Position numbers and translations under genes: made by a program. A model generated the notes under the pieces. That model had not been told where the DNA came from and did not search any database. It was given only the letters and a program-made list of their open reading frames with translations. This document shows positions 35,518-46,058 of a stretch of 64,000 nucleotides of DNA, in pieces. Position 1 is the first letter of the stretch. Each line of letters begins with the position of its first letter. The DNA lies in assembly GCF_000175935.2 (NCBI RefSeq), contig NC_014838.1, positions 124,001 through 188,000 on the forward strand, in the 5' to 3' direction. The DNA comes from Pantoea sp. At-9b (GTDB taxonomy: Bacteria > Pseudomonadota > Gammaproteobacteria > Enterobacterales > Enterobacteriaceae).

Positions 35518-37956
35518 ATGAAAAAGATGTTAACCGGGTTACTCTTTATGGTGACCACCACTGCCTTCGGTGCAGATGATTTCACCCTCAGGGATATTCA
35601 TTTTGATGGATTACAGCGTGTCGCACCGGGTGCGGCGATGCTGAGTATGCCAGTGCGTGTCGGTGATCGTGTTAACGATGACGATATCAAAAATACCATT
35701 CGTGCCCTGTTTGCCACCGGCAACTTTGAAGATGTGCAGGTGCTACGTGATGGCGATACGCTGTTGATTAAAGTGAGGGAACGTCCGTCGATTGCCAGCA
35801 TCTCGTTCTCCGGCAACAAAGCCATCAAAGAAGATCAACTGAAACAAAATCTGGAAGCGTCCGGCGTCAGTGTCGGTAATGCGCTGGACCGCACCACACT
35901 TTCTTCGATTGAAAAAGGGCTGGAAGATTTTTACTACAGCGTGGGTAAATATACCGCCAGCGTCAAAGCAGTGGTTACCCCGTTGCCACGTAACCGTGTC
36001 GACCTGAAATTTATCTTTACCGAAGGCGTCTCGGCAAAAATCCAGCAGATCAATATTGTTGGCAACCACGCTTTTTCTGATGATGAACTGATCACGCAAT
36101 TCCAATTACGTGACAGCGTGCCGTGGTGGAATTTCATCGCCGATCAAAAATACCAGAAACAGAAACTGGCTGGCGACCTGGAAACGCTGCGCAGTTATTA
36201 TCTCGACCGTGGCTATGCCCGCTTTAATATCGACTCGACCCAGGTCAGCCTGACGCCGGACCGTAAAGGTATTTACATCACCGTCAATATTCACGAAGGC
36301 GATGTGTATCATGTCAGCGGCGTGGAGGTGAATGGTAATTTAGCCGGTCACTCGGCGGAGATCGAAAAACTGGCGCAGATCCCGCAAGGCGGTCTGTATA
36401 GCGGTGCGAAGATTACCCAGAATGAAAATGCGATCAAAGATCTGTTAGGTCGCTATGGTTATGCCTTCCCGCAGGTCAGCACCCAGCCGGAAATTAACGA
36501 TGCGGATAAGACGGTGAAACTGCATGTCAATGTTGATGCTGGCAACCGTTTCTATGTGCGGAAGGTGCGTTTTGAAGGCAACGATACCTCGAAGGACTCG
36601 GTGTTGCGCCGCGAAATGCGCCAAATGGAAGGGGCATGGCTGGCGAATAACCTGGTCGATAAGGGTAAAGAGCGTCTGAACCGTACCGGTTATTTTGAAA
36701 GCGTGGATGTCGACACCCAGCGTGTGCCTGGCAGCCCGGATCAGGTCGATGTGGTCTACAAAGTGAAAGAACGTAACACCGGTTCCTTCAACATCGGCGT
36801 GGGTTACGGCACTGACAGCGGGGTCAGTTTCCAGCTTGGCGTGAGCCAGGATAACTGGATGGGCACCGGTAATACCGTTGGTTTTAGCGGCACCAAAAAC
36901 GATTATCAGACCTATGTCGAAATCTCTGCCACCAATCCGTACTTCACGGTGGATGGTGTCAGTCTCGGCGGCAAGTTGTTCTACAACGACTATAAAGCGG
37001 ATGATGACGATCTGTCTGAATATACGCTGAAAAGTTTAGGCGCGGGCACCACCTTAAGTTTCCCGATCAGCGAAAACAACAGCATCAATACCGGGTTTGA
37101 TTACGTATACAACCGTGTCAGCAATATGGCACCGCAGGTGGCGATGTGGCGTTATCTGGATTCAGTGGGCGTGCATCCCAAAGTGATCGAAACCGATGAC
37201 GATGATGACGATGATTACGCCACCAGTTCCAACACCTTCAGCGCCAATGACGTGTTCTGGAATGTGGGCTGGGGTTATAACTCACTGGACCGTGGTTTCT
37301 TCCCGACCTCGGGTGTGACGGCAGGGTTTAACACCAAAGTCACCGTTCCGGGATCAACCAACAGCTATTACAAAAGCACGCTCAGTGCCAACGCTTATCT
37401 CCCGCTCAGCAGCGATCACCGCTGGGTGCTGATGGGACGTACCAAAGCAGGTTATGCCGATGGTCTGGGTGGTAAAGAAGTGCCGTTCTACGATAACTTC
37501 TACGCCGGTGGTTCCAGTTCGGTGCGTGGTTTCTCCTCGAACACCATTGGTCCGAAAGCGGCGTATTACAGCTGTACCGGCAGTGAAAGCAGCTACAGTA
37601 ATTGTGCCGTAACCAAATCCGATGATGCGGTGGGCGGTAACGCTATGGCGGTCGCCAGTGCCGAGCTGATTGTGCCGACGCCGTTTGTCAGCGAACGTTA
37701 TGAAAGTTCACTGCGCACGTCGGTGTTTGTTGATGCCGGTACGGTATGGGATACCAAGTGGGAAAATACCGCCGCGACGCGCGCTGCCGGTATTCCTGAT
37801 TACGGTGACCCGAACAATATCCGTGTTTCCAGCGGTCTGGCGCTGCAATGGCAGTCGCCACTGGGACCATTGGTGTTCTCTTATGCGGTGCCAATCAAGA
37901 AATATGAAGGCGATAAGTCTGAACAGTTCCAGTTTAATATTGGTAAAACGTGGTAA
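35518..37956 (+). CDS. BamA paralogue (Omp85 outer-membrane assembly factor)
   Basis: The 812-residue protein has a signal peptide ([19 protein letters not shown]), five POTRA domains (for example [40 protein letters not shown]) and a 16-strand barrel with the VRGF loop-6 motif ([18 protein letters not shown]) and the [10 protein letters not shown] end. It is strongly similar to E. coli BamA throughout. It is not in the canonical rseP-bamA-skp-lpxD cluster, so it is probably a second copy. A run of seven aspartates (near residues 560-567) lies in an extracellular loop where E. coli has a short sequence. It has its own upstream terminator and 3' terminator. Confidence 0.9.
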   Translation: MKKMLTGLLFMVTTTAFGADDFTLRDIHFDGLQRVAPGAAMLSMPVRVGDRVNDDDIKNTIRALFATGNFEDVQVLRDGDTLLIKVRERPSIASISFSGNKAIKEDQLKQNLEASGVSVGNALDRTTLSSIEKGLEDFYYSVGKYTASVKAVVTPLPRNRVDLKFIFTEGVSAKIQQINIVGNHAFSDDELITQFQLRDSVPWWNFIADQKYQKQKLAGDLETLRSYYLDRGYARFNIDSTQVSLTPDRKGIYITVNIHEGDVYHVSGVEVNGNLAGHSAEIEKLAQIPQGGLYSGAKITQNENAIKDLLGRYGYAFPQVSTQPEINDADKTVKLHVNVDAGNRFYVRKVRFEGNDTSKDSVLRREMRQMEGAWLANNLVDKGKERLNRTGYFESVDVDTQRVPGSPDQVDVVYKVKERNTGSFNIGVGYGTDSGVSFQLGVSQDNWMGTGNTVGFSGTKNDYQTYVEISATNPYFTVDGVSLGGKLFYNDYKADDDDLSEYTLKSLGAGTTLSFPISENNSINTGFDYVYNRVSNMAPQVAMWRYLDSVGVHPKVIETDDDDDDDYATSSNTFSANDVFWNVGWGYNSLDRGFFPTSGVTAGFNTKVTVPGSTNSYYKSTLSANAYLPLSSDHRWVLMGRTKAGYADGLGGKEVPFYDNFYAGGSSSVRGFSSNTIGPKAAYYSCTGSESSYSNCAVTKSDDAVGGNAMAVASAELIVPTPFVSERYESSLRTSVFVDAGTVWDTKWENTAATRAAGIPDYGDPNNIRVSSGLALQWQSPLGPLVFSYAVPIKKYEGDKSEQFQFNIGKTW

Positions 37957-38123
37957 CTGTCGTCAGTCTGTTAAATAGTGAAAAGGCTTTTACAGTTTCT
38001 TTAAACAGAGAAGACAGACGAAAGCGGATTAAAAGGTAAAATAGTAAATCGTGCAATGCTTAGGGAAAGAGGGTTCGCGAAAACATCGTTGTTATGCGTT
38101 TTTAATTAACTGAATTTTATTTC

Positions 38124-38152
38124 GCCACCCTCATTTTGAGGGTGGCTTTTTT
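38124..38152 (+). terminator. Rho-independent terminator after the bamA-like gene
   Basis: GCCACCCTC (38124-38132), a 5-base loop and GAGGGTGGC (38138-38146) form a 9-bp stem followed by six T. It separates the BamA-like gene from the convergent sugar ABC operon. Confidence 0.9.
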
Positions 38153-38156
38153 ATTT

Positions 38157-39245
38157 TCAGTGCCCGGACTCGGTTAAGCGATAACCGGTCTCGGCATCAA
38201 ACAGATGTATTTTCTCGCTATTAAAACCGAGCATCAATTCATCACCGCTGTTGGCGGCATGGCGTCCGGCGATCTGCATATGCAACGCATGGCCGTGCCA
38301 GTCGAGATGCAGCAGGGTGGATTCGCCGGTAATTTCCACGACATTCACCCGCGCTGCTGCGCCATTGCTCACTTCACGCAGATCGTGCGGACGTAAGCCG
38401 ATGGTGATCCGCTCCCCGTCGCGTGCGTGCGCCACGGCATGCCAGCGTGCCGGTAAGGGTTGCCATAGATCCTGGCACTGCACGCCAGGAACGCCATCAT
38501 GCGTGATCAACTGCGCAGGCAACAAATTCATCGGTGGTGAGCCGATAAAACGGGCCACAAAGGTGTTGGCGGGGCGATCGTAAATCTCCAACGGCGCACC
38601 TTGCTGCACGATGTGCCCGGCCTGCATCACCACAATCTGATCTGCCAGCGTCATCGCCTCGACCTGATCGTGCGTGACGTACACCATGGTGGTTTTGAAG
38701 CGCTGATGTAGCGATTTAATCTCTGCGCGTAACTCCATGCGTAACTGCGCATCAAGGTTGGAGAGCGGTTCATCAAACAGGAACACCTGCGGATTGCGCA
38801 CCATCGCGCGGCCCATGGCCACACGTTGCCGTTGCCCGCCGGAGAGCGCCCGTGGATAGCGTTGCAGCAGCTGGTCGATGCCGAGAATAGCGGCGATGCG
38901 CTGAATTTTGCTCTGCTGCTCCTCGCGTTTGACCTTTTTCACCTGCATGTGAAACGCCAGGTTTTCGGCGACCGTCAGATGCGGGTAAAGCGCATAGCTT
39001 TGAAACACCATCGCGATATCACGGTCAGCCGGGTCGCGATCATTGATTTGTACCTGATCCATCAGGATGGCACCTTCGGTCAGGCTTTCCAGCCCGGCCA
39101 GCAAGCGTAGCAGTGTGGATTTCCCACAGCCGGACGGCCCGACCAGCACGGTAAAGCTGCCATCGGGAATGGTCAGATCGAGCGGATGCAGCACCGACTG
39201 TTTGCCGTAGCGTTTGGCGACTTTGATCAGTTCAACACTGGCCAT
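38157..39245 (-). CDS. Sugar ABC transporter ATPase (UgpC/MsmX/MalK type)
   Basis: A 362-residue ATPase with Walker [12 protein letters not shown], signature [15 protein letters not shown], Walker [13 protein letters not shown] and a C-terminal TOBE/regulatory domain ([27 protein letters not shown]). It is the last gene of the binding protein-permease-permease-kinase-ATPase operon, 2 bases after the kinase. Confidence 0.9.
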   Translation of the reverse strand: MASVELIKVAKRYGKQSVLHPLDLTIPDGSFTVLVGPSGCGKSTLLRLLAGLESLTEGAILMDQVQINDRDPADRDIAMVFQSYALYPHLTVAENLAFHMQVKKVKREEQQSKIQRIAAILGIDQLLQRYPRALSGGQRQRVAMGRAMVRNPQVFLFDEPLSNLDAQLRMELRAEIKSLHQRFKTTMVYVTHDQVEAMTLADQIVVMQAGHIVQQGAPLEIYDRPANTFVARFIGSPPMNLLPAQLITHDGVPGVQCQDLWQPLPARWHAVAHARDGERITIGLRPHDLREVSNGAAARVNVVEITGESTLLHLDWHGHALHMQIAGRHAANSGDELMLGFNSEKIHLFDAETGYRLTESGH

Positions 39246-39247
39246 GG

Positions 39248-40195
39248 TTATTGTTCCTTTGCCGAAAGTTGGAGTTGTTGCCAGTTAGGGTAGCGACGTG
39301 GTGCGGTGCTGATCGCCAGTGCGGCTACCGCAATACCCCATTGCAGCGCCTGGGCGGCGCTCTGTTGATGTAGCAGGGCGGTGAGAAACCCGGCGTTAAA
39401 GCTATCACCTGCGCCGATGGTATCGACCACCGTTACCGGTCGGGCCGGTTGACTAAACTGTTGATCGCGTTGCCAGCAACGCGCACCCTGTTCCCCGCAT
39501 TTCACGACGCAACCGCCGTGGCCGCTTAATTGCTGCGCCAACTGTGCCGCGCTAGTGGCAAGATCTTCCTGTGCCGCCAGACCGAGGGTTTCGACTTCGT
39601 TAAGCAACAACCAGTCGCACAGCGGCAACCAGCGGGCAATCTCTTGCCGGACTTGCTCTGTCCAGTTCTGCGGCGGCCAGCCGGTATCGACGGCGATCAG
39701 ATAACCGCGCTGGCGCAGCTCGGTGAGTAACGCCGGGTAGTCGTGATACAGATGCAGGCAGAGAAAGGTGCCGCACAGCAAGACAATATCGCCGCAGGTC
39801 GCCTGTTCTGGCAGTTGATCCAGCACCTGCTGCGCGGTGAGCTGCACGATATGGCCGTAGTTACTGATAAACGAGCGCTCGTGATCGGAGTGGGTAACAC
39901 CCACCGTCAGCGAGGTTTCGCACTGACTGCGCGGCCAGTGGGCGGCGCTGTGGGGAAAATGGCTGGCCAGCCACTGACTGAGGCCATCATCGCCCTGATT
40001 GGCGATGGCGCGATGGCGTACCTGCATTGCTTCCAGTGCCAGCGCACAATTGCCTGCCGAGCCGCCGGGCCGTAACTCGCTGTGTTTGACCATCACCTCA
40101 GTGCCACGTTGTGGCCACTGATCAAGCGTGCCCATAATTAAATCGACATTGATATTGCCCACCACGTAAAGGGTGGCGGTGGTTGTGTTGATCAT
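39248..40195 (-). CDS. PfkB-family carbohydrate kinase
   Basis: A 315-residue ribokinase-fold enzyme: VVGNINVDLIMG at the N-terminus, ELRPGGSAGNCALALEAM as the PfkB signature-1 region and VVDTIGAGDSFNAGFLTALL, whose GAGD aspartate is the catalytic base. It would phosphorylate the imported sugar. Its ATG overlaps the permease stop by 4 bases. The sugar is not identified. Confidence 0.87.
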   Translation of the reverse strand: MINTTTATLYVVGNINVDLIMGTLDQWPQRGTEVMVKHSELRPGGSAGNCALALEAMQVRHRAIANQGDDGLSQWLASHFPHSAAHWPRSQCETSLTVGVTHSDHERSFISNYGHIVQLTAQQVLDQLPEQATCGDIVLLCGTFLCLHLYHDYPALLTELRQRGYLIAVDTGWPPQNWTEQVRQEIARWLPLCDWLLLNEVETLGLAAQEDLATSAAQLAQQLSGHGGCVVKCGEQGARCWQRDQQFSQPARPVTVVDTIGAGDSFNAGFLTALLHQQSAAQALQWGIAVAALAISTAPRRYPNWQQLQLSAKEQ

Positions 40196-41031
40196 CCCTT
40201 ACTCCCCCCGCTGGCAAGGCCGCTTACCAGGGTTTTTTGTAGCCAGATAGCAATAAACAGGGGTGGCACTGAAGCCAGAATCCCGACCGCCGCAATCAAA
40301 CCGTCATCCGTGGCGCGTCCGGCGGTGAAACCGGCAATGGTTACCGGTAGGGTTTGCGCAGCGATATTGCTGGTGAACAGCAGGGCATAGAAAAATTCAT
40401 CCCACGCCAGCAGCCAGCCAAACAGCGCCGCAGCGCCCAGTACCGGTTTTGCCAGCGGGAGAGTGATACGCAGCAGTACCTGCCACACGCGTAAACCATC
40501 CAGACGCGCGGCCTGCTCGATGTCCTGGGGCAGGGTGTCGAACTGGTTTTTCAGCATCCAGGTGAGGAAGGGCAAAATCAGCGAACAATAAACGATGATC
40601 AAGCCGGGCCGGGTGTTGAGCAGATCAAACTGCTGCAACAGAAAGTAAAGCGGCAGCACAAACGCCACCGGTGGCACCATATAGATGGCGAGTGAGGCAA
40701 ACAACCAGCCGTCGCGCCCGCGATAGCGCGAGAAGCTGAACGCGGCCGGAATCGCCAATAACAGGCAAATCACGGTAGCGCCAGTGGCAACGATCAGGCT
40801 GTTGCCCAACGCATGCAGAAACAACGTGCCGGGCTGCCCGGGTGCCAGCGACAGCAGTCGGCCATAACGGGTGAAATCCCACTGGCGCGGTAGCCACTCC
40901 AGCGGGATGCGCGTCAGATCGCTGGTGGCGCTGACGCTCATCAAAAACAGCCAACCCATCGGTGCCAGTACCGATACGGCGACCAGCAGCGCGGCGAAGT
41001 ATTTCGCCACCGTGCGTATTTTAGCCTTCAT
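40192..41031 (-). CDS. Carbohydrate ABC transporter permease (MalG type)
   Basis: The ATG at 41031 follows GGGAG and gives 279 residues (an earlier GTG is possible). Six membrane segments and the EAA loop EQAARLDGLRVWQVLLRITLP mark a MalG-class CUT1 permease. It overlaps the preceding permease gene by 11 bases. Confidence 0.88.
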   Translation of the reverse strand: MKAKIRTVAKYFAALLVAVSVLAPMGWLFLMSVSATSDLTRIPLEWLPRQWDFTRYGRLLSLAPGQPGTLFLHALGNSLIVATGATVICLLLAIPAAFSFSRYRGRDGWLFASLAIYMVPPVAFVLPLYFLLQQFDLLNTRPGLIIVYCSLILPFLTWMLKNQFDTLPQDIEQAARLDGLRVWQVLLRITLPLAKPVLGAAALFGWLLAWDEFFYALLFTSNIAAQTLPVTIAGFTAGRATDDGLIAAVGILASVPPLFIAIWLQKTLVSGLASGGSKG

Positions 41032-41929
41032 CGGCACTCCCGCGACGGCGCTGCCGCCACAATAACAACATGTAAAGGGTGATCAACACGGCGCACAGCA
41101 GGGTCATCAGCATGGCGTAAGCGGCACCGCTGCCAGCTCGCAGATAGCTGAATGACTCCTGATAGACGTAAAAACTGAGGGTTTTGGTGCTATCGACCGG
41201 ACCACCCCGCGTCATGACGTAAATGATGTCGAAGATCTTGAACGCATCGATGGTTCGCAGCACCAGGGCGACGCTGAGCGGACCGACAATCGCCGGAAAG
41301 GTAATGGCGCGAAAACGTCGCCATGCCGATGCGCCATCCAGCCGTGCCGCTTCATAGAGATCGTCAGGAATGGATTGCAGCGCTGCCAGCACCAGTAACG
41401 TTACCAGCGGATAGTTTTTCCAGATATCCGCCAGCATTACCGCGTTGAGGGCGGAATCGGGGGAACCCAGCCAGCTGCGGTAGCCATCAATGATCCCCAA
41501 CTGGGTCAACAAGGCGTTAATGCTGCCGTAGTCCGGGTTGAAGTTGAGTCGCCACATCATCGCGTTGACGATGGTGGGTAGCGCCCACGGCAGAATCACC
41601 AGTACGCGCAGGATATTACGCCCGACAAATTTCTGGTTCAGCAACAGCGCGACCAGCACGCCAATCACCCCTTCGATCGCCACCGACACCACGGTGAAGT
41701 ACAGGGTGCGCCATAGCGAAGTCTGAAAATCCGCATCGGTTATGGCATACAGGTAGTTTTCCAGCCCAACCCAGCCGGGGGCTTCACCGCTGCCAATCAA
41801 GGCGGCATCAGTGAAGCTCAGCCAGATGGTGCGCAGCAGAGGCCAGGCGGTGAGCAACAGCATCACCAGTAACATGGGTGCCAGTAGCACCCATGCCTGC
41901 CGCTGTTCGCGTTGACGCAAACTCAGCAT
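41021..41929 (-). CDS. Carbohydrate ABC transporter permease (MalF type)
   Basis: A 302-residue CUT1 permease. The first membrane segment reads WVLLAPMLLVMLLLTAWPLL and the EAA loop is YEAARLDGASAWRRFRAITFP. It lies 9 bases after the binding-protein gene and pairs with the next permease. Confidence 0.88.
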   Translation of the reverse strand: MLSLRQREQRQAWVLLAPMLLVMLLLTAWPLLRTIWLSFTDAALIGSGEAPGWVGLENYLYAITDADFQTSLWRTLYFTVVSVAIEGVIGVLVALLLNQKFVGRNILRVLVILPWALPTIVNAMMWRLNFNPDYGSINALLTQLGIIDGYRSWLGSPDSALNAVMLADIWKNYPLVTLLVLAALQSIPDDLYEAARLDGASAWRRFRAITFPAIVGPLSVALVLRTIDAFKIFDIIYVMTRGGPVDSTKTLSFYVYQESFSYLRAGSGAAYAMLMTLLCAVLITLYMLLLWRQRRRGSADEG

Positions 41930-41938
41930 ACTGACCCC

Positions 41939-43186
41939 TTAATGCAAACGTGCCGCGCTTTTATCCACCGTCTGCATCGCAGCTTCCGGTGTCACACTGC
42001 CAAGCAGCACCTGTTGCAGTTGCTGTTGCAGGGTATTCGAGAGGCGCGAATAGTCGGCGGTTTCCGGGCGTGACAGCATCACGTTGAGTGATTTATCCGC
42101 CGCCGCGATCAGGCTCTCCTGGTTTTTCAGTACCGCAGGATCCTGATACGAGCTTTTCCAGATTGGCAGGCTCAGCGTGGCGTATTTATTCTGCACCGGC
42201 TGTGACGTCATATAGCTGATGTACTGCCATGCCTGTTCCGGATGGCTGCTGCCTTTGGCGATGCCTAAGCCCATTGAACCGTTGACCGCACCCACTTTAC
42301 CCGGTGCATCGCCCGGTGCCGGCATGATGCCGACCTGACCAGCAACTTTGCTCTGTTTCGGATCGTTCGCCATGTTGTACATATAGGTCCAGTTCAGGGC
42401 GAATGCGGCATCGCCGTTGGAGAAGGATTTACGCACATCTTCTTCCAGGTATTCACGCGAAGCCGGATTGCTCAAACCTTCATCCAGTGAGCTTTTCATC
42501 AACTTCACCGCCTGCAATGACGCCGGGCTGGAGAAATCGAGTTTGCCATTCTGGTAGAACTTGCCGCCAAAGCCAGAAACCAGTGTGGTGTAGTCACACA
42601 CCAGCGCTTCCGCTTGTGACCAGCTCCAGACCAACGGATATTTCACGATGTTTTTTTGTTTAATGGTGCGTGCGTCATCCATCACCTGTTGCCAGGTTTC
42701 AGGTAGGGTGGTGATACCGGCTTTTTCCAGCATCGCTTTGTTGTAGTACAGATATTTGGTGTCGAGGATCCACGGCATCCCCAGCGTTTTCCCCTTGAAC
42801 ACCACGGTATTCATCGCGCCGGGGAAGATCTGTGATTTTTCTTCCGGGGTGATACGGCTGCTCACGTCCTGCAACAGGTCAAAACGGGTGAATTCCGCAG
42901 GCCAGATGGCATCGAACAACACCACATCGTAGCCATTACCACCGGCACCGCGTGCGGCGACGATTTTATCGTGCAGCGCTTCGTAAGGAACAAACTCCAG
43001 ATTGATCTGTACGTCCGGGTGCGCTTTTTCAAATTCCTGCGTCATGGCGCGGATATCGTTTTCGCTATACGCGGCCTGGGTCATAAACAACGCATTAAGC
43101 GTGGTGGCCGCTGAGGCGCTTCCCGCGCTCGCTAACAGCAGGGCTGCAAAACATCCTTTCAGCGTGGGGGTGAATCGGGTTTTCAT
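41939..43186 (-). CDS. Sugar-binding periplasmic protein (family 1)
   Basis: A 415-residue family-1 solute-binding protein with a signal peptide ending ASAGSASA. Typical segments are LVSGFGGKFYQNGKLDFSSP, FALNWTYMYNMAND and LGIAKGSSHPEQAWQYISYM (in part). It is the first gene of the operon and is preceded by an inverted repeat that probably binds the divergent ROK regulator. Confidence 0.88.
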   Translation of the reverse strand: MKTRFTPTLKGCFAALLLASAGSASAATTLNALFMTQAAYSENDIRAMTQEFEKAHPDVQINLEFVPYEALHDKIVAARGAGGNGYDVVLFDAIWPAEFTRFDLLQDVSSRITPEEKSQIFPGAMNTVVFKGKTLGMPWILDTKYLYYNKAMLEKAGITTLPETWQQVMDDARTIKQKNIVKYPLVWSWSQAEALVCDYTTLVSGFGGKFYQNGKLDFSSPASLQAVKLMKSSLDEGLSNPASREYLEEDVRKSFSNGDAAFALNWTYMYNMANDPKQSKVAGQVGIMPAPGDAPGKVGAVNGSMGLGIAKGSSHPEQAWQYISYMTSQPVQNKYATLSLPIWKSSYQDPAVLKNQESLIAAADKSLNVMLSRPETADYSRLSNTLQQQLQQVLLGSVTPEAAMQTVDKSAARLH

Positions 43187-43223
43187 GGTTTTCTCCGCCT
43201 TAATGCAAAAAGAGGGTGTTTAA

Positions 43224-43246
43224 TTAAATCAATTTGATTGATTTAA
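43224..43246. promoter_or_regulatory. ROK-type operator candidate
   Basis: TTAAATCAA (43224-43232) and TTGATTTAA (43238-43246) are perfect 9-bp inverted arms with a 5-base spacer, 38 bases upstream of the binding-protein gene and in the gap to the divergent ROK gene. AT-rich palindromes of this size are typical for NagC/Mlc-like repressors. Confidence 0.65.
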
Positions 43247-43439
43247 TAACGCGCACAGGTTGTCAGATTGCTGCGGCTGACATCGATTAGCTTAAGCAAG
43301 TGACGTGCCAGGGCATACATCTCGCTTGCCACTGCGCTTAACTCTGCACAGATTTTTGCGTCTGTCAGGTGAACAGCGTGGAAAATGTGTAGCCGATCAT
43401 AGATATTGATGCGATTGCGTCGGGAGCTAAGGGAGCACG

Positions 43440-44609
43440 ATGAAAACCTCGGGAACTAATCTGGAACACGCGCGTGCGCATAATCGCCGTGTCATCATCG
43501 AAGCCATTCGCCTGCATGGTGAATTGACGCGGGCAGAACTGGCACGGTTGACGGCGTTAACGCCGCAAACGGTATCCAATATCGTGGCGGAACTGGAAGA
43601 AGCGGAGCTACTCGCCAGCCGCCAACCGCGCAAGCAGGGACGGGGACAACCGGCGATTCCGGTGACGTTAAACCCCGCCAGCGCCTGGTCGATCGGTATC
43701 CACCTTGATCATCAAACGCTGTTAATTGTGCTGGTGGATTTGACCGGTGAAATCCATTTTCGTCGCCTTATTCTGGTGCAAAAGCCCCAACCCGATGCCA
43801 CTTTAGCGCGCATCGCCGAGGTACTGGCAGAGATCAAAACGCAACTTGGCGCGCGCTGGAATAAGGTGCTGGGGATTGGCGTGGTGATGCCCGGACCTTT
43901 CGGGGTAGAGGGGATCTCTTCGGTCGGTCCGACCACCCTGAACGGTTGGGAAAACGTCAATATCGAAACCGAACTGGCCGCGATGAGCGGTTTACCGGTG
44001 ACGCTGGAAAACGATGCGACGGTGGCGGCGATTGGTGAACGTTTCCATGGTGTGGCGCGTCAGCTTAACTCCTTTATTTATCTCTATATCGGCACCGGGC
44101 TGGGAGCGGGTATCTTTACCGACGGCCATATTTATACCGGCCATGCGCACAATGCCGGTGAGGTGGGGCATATTGTTATCGATCCGCAGGGGCGTGAGTG
44201 TTACTGCGGCAACAAGGGTTGTCTGGAGCGCTATGTTTCGTTGCAGGCCGCTTATGAATTTTGTGGACTGGACCCGATGAGTGCGCTGCCGGACGATTTG
44301 CTCGAAGTGGACCCGGCATTGTTTGATCGCTGGATCGACAGCGTGCTGGCACCACTGCGCCAGGCGATCAATATGCTGGAGTGCGTTTTTGATGCCGAAA
44401 GTGTGATTATCGGCGGCATGATGCCTGCCACGCTGCTGGATAAAATCGTCCAGCGTTTGCCACCGCTGTACCAGTCCGTGCGTGGGCGCTATCTCACCGG
44501 TTCACGCCTGAAAACCGGGATGACCGGCAGCGATACCGCCGCGCTGGGGGCCGCGGCACTGCCGATCTTTGATGAATTCAATCCACAGTTTCAGGTACTG
44601 ATGAAGTGA
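43440..44609 (+). CDS. ROK-family transcriptional regulator (NagC/XylR-like)
   Basis: A 389-residue protein with an N-terminal winged HTH (ELTRAELARLTALTPQTVSN) followed by a ROK kinase-like sensor domain: LENDATVAAIGE, YIGTGLGAGIFTDG and the zinc motif CYCGNKGCLERY. It is divergent from the sugar ABC-kinase operon and is its probable repressor, with the sugar or its phosphate as inducer. Confidence 0.9.
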   Translation: MKTSGTNLEHARAHNRRVIIEAIRLHGELTRAELARLTALTPQTVSNIVAELEEAELLASRQPRKQGRGQPAIPVTLNPASAWSIGIHLDHQTLLIVLVDLTGEIHFRRLILVQKPQPDATLARIAEVLAEIKTQLGARWNKVLGIGVVMPGPFGVEGISSVGPTTLNGWENVNIETELAAMSGLPVTLENDATVAAIGERFHGVARQLNSFIYLYIGTGLGAGIFTDGHIYTGHAHNAGEVGHIVIDPQGRECYCGNKGCLERYVSLQAAYEFCGLDPMSALPDDLLEVDPALFDRWIDSVLAPLRQAINMLECVFDAESVIIGGMMPATLLDKIVQRLPPLYQSVRGRYLTGSRLKTGMTGSDTAALGAAALPIFDEFNPQFQVLMK

Positions 44610-44612
44610 GGA

Positions 44613-45332
44613 TTAAAAGATCTCGGCAAACAACGCGAACATGCGGTTGAACGCACGCTCTGCAACCTGCGGGTGATACTGGGACACACCGGGGTTATTG
44701 GCGTCAGGATCGGTGAAGGAGTGCGCTGCGCCAGCGTAGCTCACCAGCTGCCAGTCGATCTGACGGGCGGTCATCTCGCGAACGAATTCGTTTAACTGCT
44801 CACGTGGCGCCAGCGGATCGGCTGCGCCGTCCAGTACCAGCACGCTGCCTTTGATTGTATCCAGCGCATAGTGACCTTTGGTATCCAGCGAGCCGTGGAA
44901 CGACACGGCGGCTTTAATCTCAGCACCGCTGCGCGCCAGTTCCAGTGCGCAATGACCACCGAAACAGAAACCAACAGCAGCCAATTGGTCTGGTGCTACC
45001 GGGGCCTGCTGCTGTGCCAGCAACGCGGCCAGCGCCGCCTGCATGCGCGCCACTTCTGCTGGCGTATCTTTAACCGCCATCATCATGCTGCCCGCTTCCT
45101 CACCGGAGGTCGGTCGCTGGCCGGCACCGTACAGGTCCGCGACCAGCACCACAAATCCCTGTGCGGCGATTTTTCCCGCGACCTCTTCGGCCATACGGGT
45201 GACGCCCATCCAGTTGGGGGCCAACACGATGCCAGGACGGGGGCTGCTGACATCACTTTGATAAACCAGAGAACCGGTTAAGTGGGTGCCGTTTGCCTGA
45301 TAAGAGAGGGGAGAAGTGGTGATGGCTGCCAT
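44613..45332 (-). CDS. Dienelactone hydrolase family protein
   Basis: A 239-residue alpha/beta hydrolase with the family nucleophile motif VGFCFGGHCALEL (cysteine in the serine position) and a C-terminal His in YAGAAHSFTDPDAN, with Asp in VLDGAADPL. E. coli YsgA is of this type. It lies convergent to the ROK gene, 3 bases apart. Substrate unknown. Confidence 0.85.
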   Translation of the reverse strand: MAAITTSPLSYQANGTHLTGSLVYQSDVSSPRPGIVLAPNWMGVTRMAEEVAGKIAAQGFVVLVADLYGAGQRPTSGEEAGSMMMAVKDTPAEVARMQAALAALLAQQQAPVAPDQLAAVGFCFGGHCALELARSGAEIKAAVSFHGSLDTKGHYALDTIKGSVLVLDGAADPLAPREQLNEFVREMTARQIDWQLVSYAGAAHSFTDPDANNPGVSQYHPQVAERAFNRMFALFAEIF

Positions 45333-45481
45333 AAATAAATCCCTGATAAATAAGTAGGTTAAGAGCGAATACGGTGCAGGGAATTGGCAGGCAATGCAAT
45401 GATTTCAGCGCGTGACAGCAAGAAATGTTAACGGCGTCGCTGCGCTGAGGCTTGGGCCGTCGCGTCACGGTTTCGCGCGGC

Positions 45482-46009
45482 TTATCGTCGCCATTCTTGC
45501 CGCGTGAGCGAATAAAGCAGGCTGGGAGGCGCACCTGCAACATCGTCGATATCCCTCGCATATTGCAGTCCGATTTTTTGCAGCACCTTTTGTGAGGCCA
45601 GATGGTCTCCTCTTACCACGGCACAAATCTCGCTCAGTTTAATCACTTCAAAGCCATGCCTGACGGCGTATGCCGCAAATTCGGTTGCCAGCCCTTTACC
45701 CCATGCTGTTGTAGCAAAGCGATATCCGAGATTATTGATCGAGATATCGGCGTAGCGCAGAATACTCAGTCCGCCAAAGCCAATGATGGCGTCAGGATGG
45801 TCGCAAAGCGAGATCGCCCAATTGCCAAACCCGTGGTTTTCCCAATGATCAATCCAGCGGCTCAGCACCGTTTTGGCATGGTGAATGTCCGGATAGGGGC
45901 CTGCCGGGTTGAAAAGGTTGGTGGCGGGGTCACCATAAATGTTGAACAGGTCGGCCGCATCGGATGCGATAACGGGCCGCAGACACAGGCGCTGTGTTTC
46001 AAGACGCAA
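45482..46009 (-). CDS. GNAT acetyltransferase (RimJ/RimL type), TTG start
   Basis: The chosen TTG at 46009 is placed 5 bases after a perfect AGGAGG, giving 175 residues starting RLETQRLCLRPV, the usual N-terminus of RimJ-like GNATs; the longer open frame upstream lacks family sequence. LGYRFATTAWGKGLATEFAAY carries the acetyl-CoA loop and SQKVLQKIGLQY the final motif. The acceptor substrate is unknown. Confidence 0.8.
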   Translation of the reverse strand: MRLETQRLCLRPVIASDAADLFNIYGDPATNLFNPAGPYPDIHHAKTVLSRWIDHWENHGFGNWAISLCDHPDAIIGFGGLSILRYADISINNLGYRFATTAWGKGLATEFAAYAVRHGFEVIKLSEICAVVRGDHLASQKVLQKIGLQYARDIDDVAGAPPSLLYSLTRQEWRR

Positions 46010-46058
46010 ATTTACCTCCTGATGGTTGGTCGTGTTTAACGTGCTGCACGTAAATCCT

